From assembly GCA_030637065.1 (NCBI GenBank), contig DAOVVQ010000261.1:1-5462 (forward strand): 5,462 bases of DNA. The letters run 5' to 3'. This DNA comes from Planctomycetota bacterium. GTDB lineage: Bacteria; Planctomycetota; Phycisphaerae; Sedimentisphaerales; Anaerohalosphaeraceae. The notes beneath the pieces were generated by a model. It was given only the letters and a program-made list of their open reading frames with translations, was not told where the DNA came from and did no database searches. Of the stretch, positions 5,268 to 5,462 are shown in pieces. The position numbers and the translations under genes are program-made. Every line of letters begins with the position of its first letter. Position 1 is the first letter of the stretch.

Positions 5268-5462
5268 ATGGCAGACATTGAAAAAGGCCAAAAAATTGAT
5301 CTTGCCGACACACGAGTCAGGAAACGCCGCGGGCTATCCAGGCTCGAACGCTCCCGTTACTTCTGGCCGGCCTTTACGGTCGGCTCAATCGCCCTTTTCG
5401 CCGCCATAGGCTACGGTTTTGCCTCATGGAAGGGCCCCGGACCGGCAAACGTTGCTGCCATG
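5268..5462 (+). CDS. Membrane-anchored protein of unknown function, N-terminal part
   Basis: An open frame of 65 codons runs from ATG to the window edge without a stop, so only the N-terminus is seen. Residues 1-30 are hydrophilic and strongly basic in the middle (RVRKRRG at 16-22). About 31-54 form one hydrophobic segment (YFWPAF... to SW), most likely a membrane-spanning helix with the basic side in the cytoplasm. A Gly/Pro-rich stretch follows (GPGPAN). I do not recognise a family. No Shine-Dalgarno site precedes the ATG, but a strong promoter does, which argues that the gene is real and possibly leaderless. It follows the GH172 gene after a 123-bp gap. No functional link to the operon can be shown. 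Confidence 0.65.
   Translation, partial: MADIEKGQKIDLADTRVRKRRGLSRLERSRYFWPAFTVGSIALFAAIGYGFASWKGPGPANVAAM

Overview
This window looks like an accessory, polysaccharide-degrading stretch of a free-living Gram-negative-type bacterium. The best guess is the Planctomycetota/Verrucomicrobiota/Lentisphaerota group, but the phylum is inferred, not proven. The grounds are a Tat-exported formylglycine sulfatase coupled to a DUF2961/GH172 protein, and intergenic DNA full of small palindromes and 'CCACGAAG'-type repeats. No rRNA, tRNA or CRISPR array was seen.

Left third (about 1-1690): an IS110-superfamily insertion sequence on the minus strand. The DEDD/serine transposase (384-1508) is intact. A 13-bp perfect inverted repeat (58-70 and 1639-1651) lies near both ends, as in the IS1111 branch, and a REP-like palindrome (34-57) abuts the left one. 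Both non-coding ends are structured. The 3' end holds a 183-nt segment (122-304) closed by a 13-bp stem with one bulged base, a candidate bridge/seek RNA. Upstream of it on the minus strand are two 20-bp-spaced direct repeats. The 5' leader (1509-1651) holds a chain of hairpins inside a 10-bp stem that ends at the transposase start codon.

Middle (about 1652-5144): a short repeat-rich intergenic segment, then a two-gene plus-strand operon. A Tat-signal type I sulfatase (1783-3471) overlaps by 4 bp a Sec-signal GH172-type glycoside hydrolase candidate (3468-5144). Both products should leave the cytoplasm. Together they suggest stepwise breakdown of a sulfated glycan that contains furanosides (arabinofuranose or fructofuranose type): one removes sulfate, the other cuts the sugar linkage. 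The substrate is inferred.

Right end (5145-5462): an intergenic segment with a second copy of the 19-bp repeat found next to the IS, a good sigma70-type promoter (5233-5260), and the start of a membrane-anchored protein (5268 to the window edge). Its ATG lies only 7 nt past the -10 box, which suggests a leaderless message.
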